DNA from: Trametes villosa | Taxonomy: Eukaryota; Basidiomycota; Agaricomycetes; Polyporales; Polyporaceae | Direction: 5' to 3' | DNA: 64,000 nucleotides | Assembly: GCA_002964805.2 (NCBI GenBank) | Contig: PUDQ02000057.1 | Coordinates: 558,001-622,000, forward strand | Shown here: positions 59,701 to 64,000 of the stretch, piece after piece | Layout: every line of letters begins with the position of its first letter | Position numbering within the stretch: position 1 is the stretch's first letter | Notes under the pieces: generated by a model | Databases searched by the model: none | The model's input: only the letters and a program-made list of their open reading frames with translations | What the model was told of the DNA's origin: nothing | Position numbers and translations under genes: made by a program

Positions 59701-62620
59701 AGCTCCTTCCCACTCCGTCCGCGTACGGGCGCCTCCGAAGCTCCAGGACAGAGATGCAGCGGAGCGCGCCACATGACCGCGTTCGCCAAGCGGAGTGGCC
59801 AGCTTCGATCCCACATACGACGCGCAGCGGGCGGCGGACGGACGGACGGCTTAGCGAGCCGCGGAAGGGCGAGGGTAGGGAGGGGGCATGATCAGAAGTG
59901 AGAACCTGGAAGTGCGAGGGAGCCCGGGCGGGTGGCGAGAACGGCGCGGTGTGGGAGGCTCGCCCATTCAGCGCGGGCGTGGGCTTCGCATCGGCACGTC
60001 TTCCCAGCCTGTCCGCGCCGCGGGGGGTCTTCGCGAGCGCGAGGACGCGCTGCTAACGCGCCCTGTGCTCCGCCCTACGGCGCGGCCGTAGCGTGCAGGG
60101 CCTCCCGCGCTGGAGCCAGGGTGCGGCAGCAGCGCGAGATCCGAATACCACGGCCCGCGCAAGCGCGCCGCTGCGAGAAACCTTGATTGCGAGCGATCCC
60201 GAGGAGGGCCCTTGCGCGCCCGCCTGCCAGATGCAATGCGCGTGTATCTACGCGAGTTATCACGTGTGGGAGTTGGGATCGCTGGATCTGACCCTGGCAG
60301 GCTGCTTGTCGAGATCCGGGGAGCGAGATCAGCATCGAGCGCATCGGAGGCGCACGAGCGAGCAACGAGGCGGGTCGGAGGCGCCGCGACTAGAACCAGC
60401 GTGGACAGCGGAGGGCCTGTGGCGCATAGCCCCCTTCGAATTGTGGGCGCCGATGGGGAGAACACGATGCACGCCTGGGAGGGGTGCATCAGCCGACGAC
60501 GGCGAGCAGGAGAGGGATCCCCACAGATGGTAAGAGCAGACCATATGCCCCATTGAGAGGGGGCCGCCACCGCCGGAGGGCCTCCCAGTCGTCCAGGTGA
60601 GCCCGCAGGTCGTTCGGGGGTAGGATTCATAGTTTCATAAAACGCGACACGCTACGGCCTTGAGGAGCTCCCAAGGCACCGCCTGAGCTTGGACGGGCTT
60701 CGTGGGCGGCAATGACTGAATGGGCCCGTGTCCTTGGGAGGCGGTAGCGCACCCGGGTGCGACGCGAAGCAACGCGGGCTGACGCGTTCGCCACACTGGA
60801 AGCCAAGGATGCATCGCATGAACCCGGGCGGCGACGTGAGGGTTTCCTCCCCGCAACAGAGCAATCGGTTTGCCGGCGTCCAGCTCCCCGTATGCAGTAG
60901 AGGAGTACTGTAGGGCTAGCTCCTGTGATTTTAAGCCCATCTCGAGGACGGACAGATATACGGCGACCATGGGGTGGGAGAAATCATGAAAGAGCCACTC
61001 ATATCACCACGGGTTCGACGGGGCAAGAGACTGTCTGCTTCTTTCGGGCGATCGTCCGCGCAACGCGCAGAAACGCCGGAGATAGGGTGCGTACGAGTGG
61101 TGAGAGAACGAATGTTGTCAATCTACGCAGCTGCCTAGTGGCTCCCAGAGTGTGCCGTTGAGTGAGAGAAGCGCGACGAGGGATATGGCGGTCTTCTTAA
61201 GACGTCAGAGGGGCTGAGTTGCGGCCTTCTGGCACGATGGCGTAGGGAGCGGCGAGCAACGGTGGCGAGCGGGGACATGAGCATATGTGCACCAACCGAA
61301 GGTTTAGCGATCTGTGTGGGGATTTTGACGTGTCAGGTTGACAACCCAGCCGGTAGTCATCGCCGTGGGGTACACTCCTCAGGTCGATAAATCTGACAAG
61401 ACCGCATATAGTCATGCCTGTGGGCATATTGTGAGGGCACAGACCTTGAAAATATGGCAATATAATAGTACGCACAGCACAGAGGCATCCGAAGTGCATT
61501 AAACGCGCAAAAGCGCGTCGATGCCTACCACAGGCAGATGAAAGCAGAGTTATGTACGCCGATCACCGGCGACTTGACCGAATGCTATCAGTCCTTAGAC
61601 AGAACAACATAGCGAATAAAGTCCTTACATGTACCGCGTACGGACTTCCTGCATATCGTAGTGGGGCTCGATATATCCCCCGAGGGGTGTGTTGCGGCCG
61701 ACACGGGCTATGACACGATGACCGTCAACTAGCATGCGGCTGCAACTCTAGTACGTTCCGGCATTCAAACGTTCAGTATGGACACCTGTTGCGCTACTCT
61801 TGCACTGGTAATACGTATGTAGTATCGCCCCTGACCGTCGCTGGTAGCCCGGACCCATACTCAAGCTGATCAGAGATGCAAGCCCAGAGAGGATGAAGGA
61901 GGATGAAGGTCAGGACGAAGAAGGATCGGCAAGTTAGCCAGCCGCCCGTGCCGTCGTTGCCGTTAATTTGGCGCGATCAATACGTATGTCAGGCGCCCGT
62001 GCTCTAACTGCGAAAGTTCAAAGTGGACGTTAACACTCGCTTCGCTTACGTTTCCCCCCTCTCCAGTAACGCATGGTACTAAGGGTAGGCCCCAGACTTT
62101 GCTTCGCTCGCTATCAAGAAACTGGAGAGTTCATCCGCGCTCTTCTCTCCAGACCATCGACCACTCCATAAAGCAACGCCACTGGCATTACGTGCGGCAA
62201 AACAGGCACATCATGAGCGAAGCAACAGATGAAGGAGCTTGAAAACTTCACGAATCGCAGGTGAGAGTACGCGCCCTTCGCTCGTTTGTCAAAACATTTG
62301 TCCGACCCCGTCGCCGGGTGCGGCATGACAGGAGTTTGGGGGTGTTTCGGACATACGGACAACATGTTCCGAGACTTTGAGCGACGTCAGTAGCATGTGT
62401 TACATGTACCTGAGCCACGACCGAGCCACAGTGGTTGACTGGTTCGCCAAAACATAGCCGGGCTGATAATGGGAGGACTCATGACCGTGTCAGGATTTCC
62501 GTGGAGAAGACATTGTCGGTCGTCAAATCTACGCACATATGCTGACTCTTTTGCTAGGTTCCGATTCAGGCGCTGGCGCTGACGACGGCGGGACTGCGAC
62601 CAGGGACGACGCGCCCCCGA

Positions 62621-62696
62621 CCCCACTTCGGAACAATATTCCGCGCTCTACGATCGCAAGTCCCCCGCTTCTCCGCGTATGGAGCCCCGCCCCCAG
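62621..62696. promoter_or_regulatory. Cluster of Cre1/Mig1-like CYCCRS sites
   Basis: Four matches to the carbon-catabolite repressor consensus (5'-SYGGRG on the minus strand) lie at 62621-62626, 62663-62668, 62685-62690 and 62691-62696. They are 325-400 bp upstream of the transporter ATG. Such short GC-rich sites also arise by chance in this GC-rich DNA. Confidence 0.3.
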
Positions 62697-62916
62697 CCGT
62701 GTAAAATCTCTCCGGGAGCGGCGGTCCGGGGGCGCGAAATGTGTGCGATGACGGCACGGCAAGGGAGAGAAGGATGGTCACCAGACCCTCCCGACGCCTA
62801 ATTGCCGCCTATGAGCGTCGGCGACGAGCTCGGCAGAGCAATGTGCCTTCTACGATCCTCCTCGCCCTCTTCGCTCTTTGGCAATCACCGACGGGCTTGA
62901 TCGCGCGACGGTGCGG

Positions 62917-62922
62917 TATAAA
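62917..62922 (+). promoter_or_regulatory. TATA box of sugar transporter
   Basis: tataaa lies 98 bp upstream of the ATG at 63020. Confidence 0.55.
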
Positions 62923-63019
62923 GCTGCAGCGAGCGCGACCTGAAGCTGTCGTGCTCTTGCTCGGGTCACACCCCTCCTCCACACTCAGCGCGGACAGGCA
63001 AGAATAGGACGGGCTCACC

Positions 63020-64000
63020 ATGTCCAAGCTCTCAGGAAGGAGACTGTACTATACCATCAATGCCGTCGCAGGACTGGCAATTTTCTTGTGAGTCGTCCGC
63101 GTCCTCACGAGACCTACGGTCAGCTCACGTACAATACAGCTTCGGCTATGACCAAGGCATGATGGGAGGCACGTCTCTGTGACCCATATCTAGGCCCACG
63201 TTCTTATCGGGTTTGCGTGCAGGTGTCAACACTTCCCCCGACTACGTTCGGGTTATGAAGCTGGGATATTCCACGTGAGTTCTCTACACGTCTACACATT
63301 CTCCGGATAACTAACTGAAAGCGCTTCACTTCCAGATACGAAGGCCCTTCTGAGGGCTTTGTAGCAACTATCACGGAGCCCACACGGCAAGGCGGTATTG
63401 TCAGTATCTACTACCTCGGTACGCTCATCGGTTGCCTTATGGGCGGTGTACTCGGAGACCGGTATGTCGTCACATTGAGCGAGGAGTCTGAGCTGACATG
63501 GTCCGGATAGGCTCGGGCGTATCAAGACGATGGTCATTGGCAGCATTTGGGTCCTCTTCGGCGCGGCTCTCCAGTGTTCGGCGCAGAACATCGCATGGTG
63601 AGTTATGATACATTGTTCGTGCGCGTGTATCTACTGACGCCGTGTAGGATGTGCTGCGCTCGTATCATCAACGGCATCGGCACGGGCTACCTGAACGCTA
63701 TCGTTCCTGTATGGAGCGCGGAAGTTGCCACACATACGTCTCGAGGCGCGTTCATCGCGAGCGAGTTCACTCTCAACATCTTCGGCGTCGTCGTGGCCTA
63801 CTGGCTCGAGTTCGCGCTCGGGTTCATAGGGGACGGGATGTCTCAAGTGCGGTGGAGGGTACGTAGCTAGCGTCTTACTCTCTCCGCGAGCGCGAATTAA
63901 CCGCCATGGCGTCTTCCCAGTTCCCGATCGCGTTCCAAATAGTGCCGGTGCTCGCGTTTATGGTACGTACAAGCCTACGCATGACGTCGTCCTCTACTCA
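63020..64000 (+). CDS. MFS sugar transporter, 5' part (runs off window)
   Basis: Plasma-membrane hexose/sugar porter of the major facilitator superfamily, truncated by the window end. The N-terminus (MSKLSGRRLYYTINAVAGLA) runs into helix 1 with FFFGYDQGMMGGVNTSPDYV, a hallmark of fungal sugar porters. Helix 2 (GGIVSIYYLGTLIGCLMGGV) is followed by the conserved GDRLGRIKTM loop. Later segments are ARIINGIGTGYLNAIVPVW and EFTLNIFGVVVAYWLEFALG, then FPIAFQIVPVLAFM. Introns are short. The one between MMG and GVNT (63169-63222) appears to start with GC instead of GT. Roughly the first third to half of the usual 500-550 residues is present. The TATA box about 100 bp upstream supports the start. Confidence 0.9.

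Larger units (their letters stand above)
56776..63019. other. 6.2-kb gene-poor region
   Basis: The left 150 bp may contain an extra 5' exon of the GATA gene (minus strand, up to about 56890). From 57.0 to 57.9 kb overlapping long frames exist on both strands (307 codons +, 194 codons -) without recognisable motifs. The 59-61 kb stretch is very GC-rich with many accidental frames. The right end is the sugar-transporter promoter. No mobile-element protein or RNA gene was identified. Confidence 0.4.

Noticed and set aside
59968..60630. 220-codon minus-strand frame
   Set aside because: It lies in very GC-rich sequence where all frames are open for long stretches. The translation is Arg/Pro/Ser-rich without motifs.

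Overview
The window is nuclear DNA of a filamentous basidiomycete, most likely a wood- or litter-decaying agaricomycete such as a polypore. The evidence is a GC-rich background, genes cut by many introns of about 50-65 nt, a secreted bicupin oxalate decarboxylase, a cluster of GH79 genes, and fungal-only families (Zn2Cys6 factor, NST1, AKR1, DUF1752 GATA factor). Coding calls were made by reading exons across splice sites, so each CDS span includes introns.

Layout. 0.8-4.6 kb: Zn2Cys6 transcription factor (+). 7.2-7.9 kb: small CHZ1-type histone chaperone (+), convergent with a peroxisomal acyl-CoA oxidase (-, 8.0-10.7 kb) whose short last exon ends in SKL. 11.5-14.1 kb: ankyrin-DHHC palmitoyltransferase AKR1 (-). 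14.8-16.7 kb: secreted oxalate decarboxylase (-). 18.7-20.3 kb: translation factor eEF1B gamma (+). 20.7-24.9 kb: NEO1-type P4-ATPase (+). 25.1-29.3 kb: NST1 (-). 32.7-46.6 kb: four GH79 beta-glucuronidase-like paralogues, three on + and one on -. 47.5-49.4 kb: a secreted barrel-type hydrolase of a family I cannot place (-). 53.9-56.8 kb: DUF1752 GATA factor with two zinc fingers (-). 63.0 kb to the window end: the 5' part of an MFS sugar transporter (+).

How the genes relate. The left half is conserved housekeeping content (translation, lipid flipping, palmitoylation, beta-oxidation, chromatin). The right half is richer in secreted and uptake functions: four predicted GPI-anchored GH79 enzymes, another secreted hydrolase, a nitrogen-regulator-like GATA factor and a sugar porter. 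A shared carbohydrate-acquisition role for that block is inference.

The most unusual structural feature is in the GH79 array. Every copy needs the same two ultra-short exons, one of 13 nt and one of 10 nt, to stay in frame. The GATA factor likewise needs a 12-nt exon to complete its second finger. Two candidate small mobile-element relics lie in intergenic DNA (18.06-18.15 kb and 30.9-31.7 kb). The gaps at 29.3-32.7, 49.5-53.9 and 56.8-63.0 kb hold no gene I can support.
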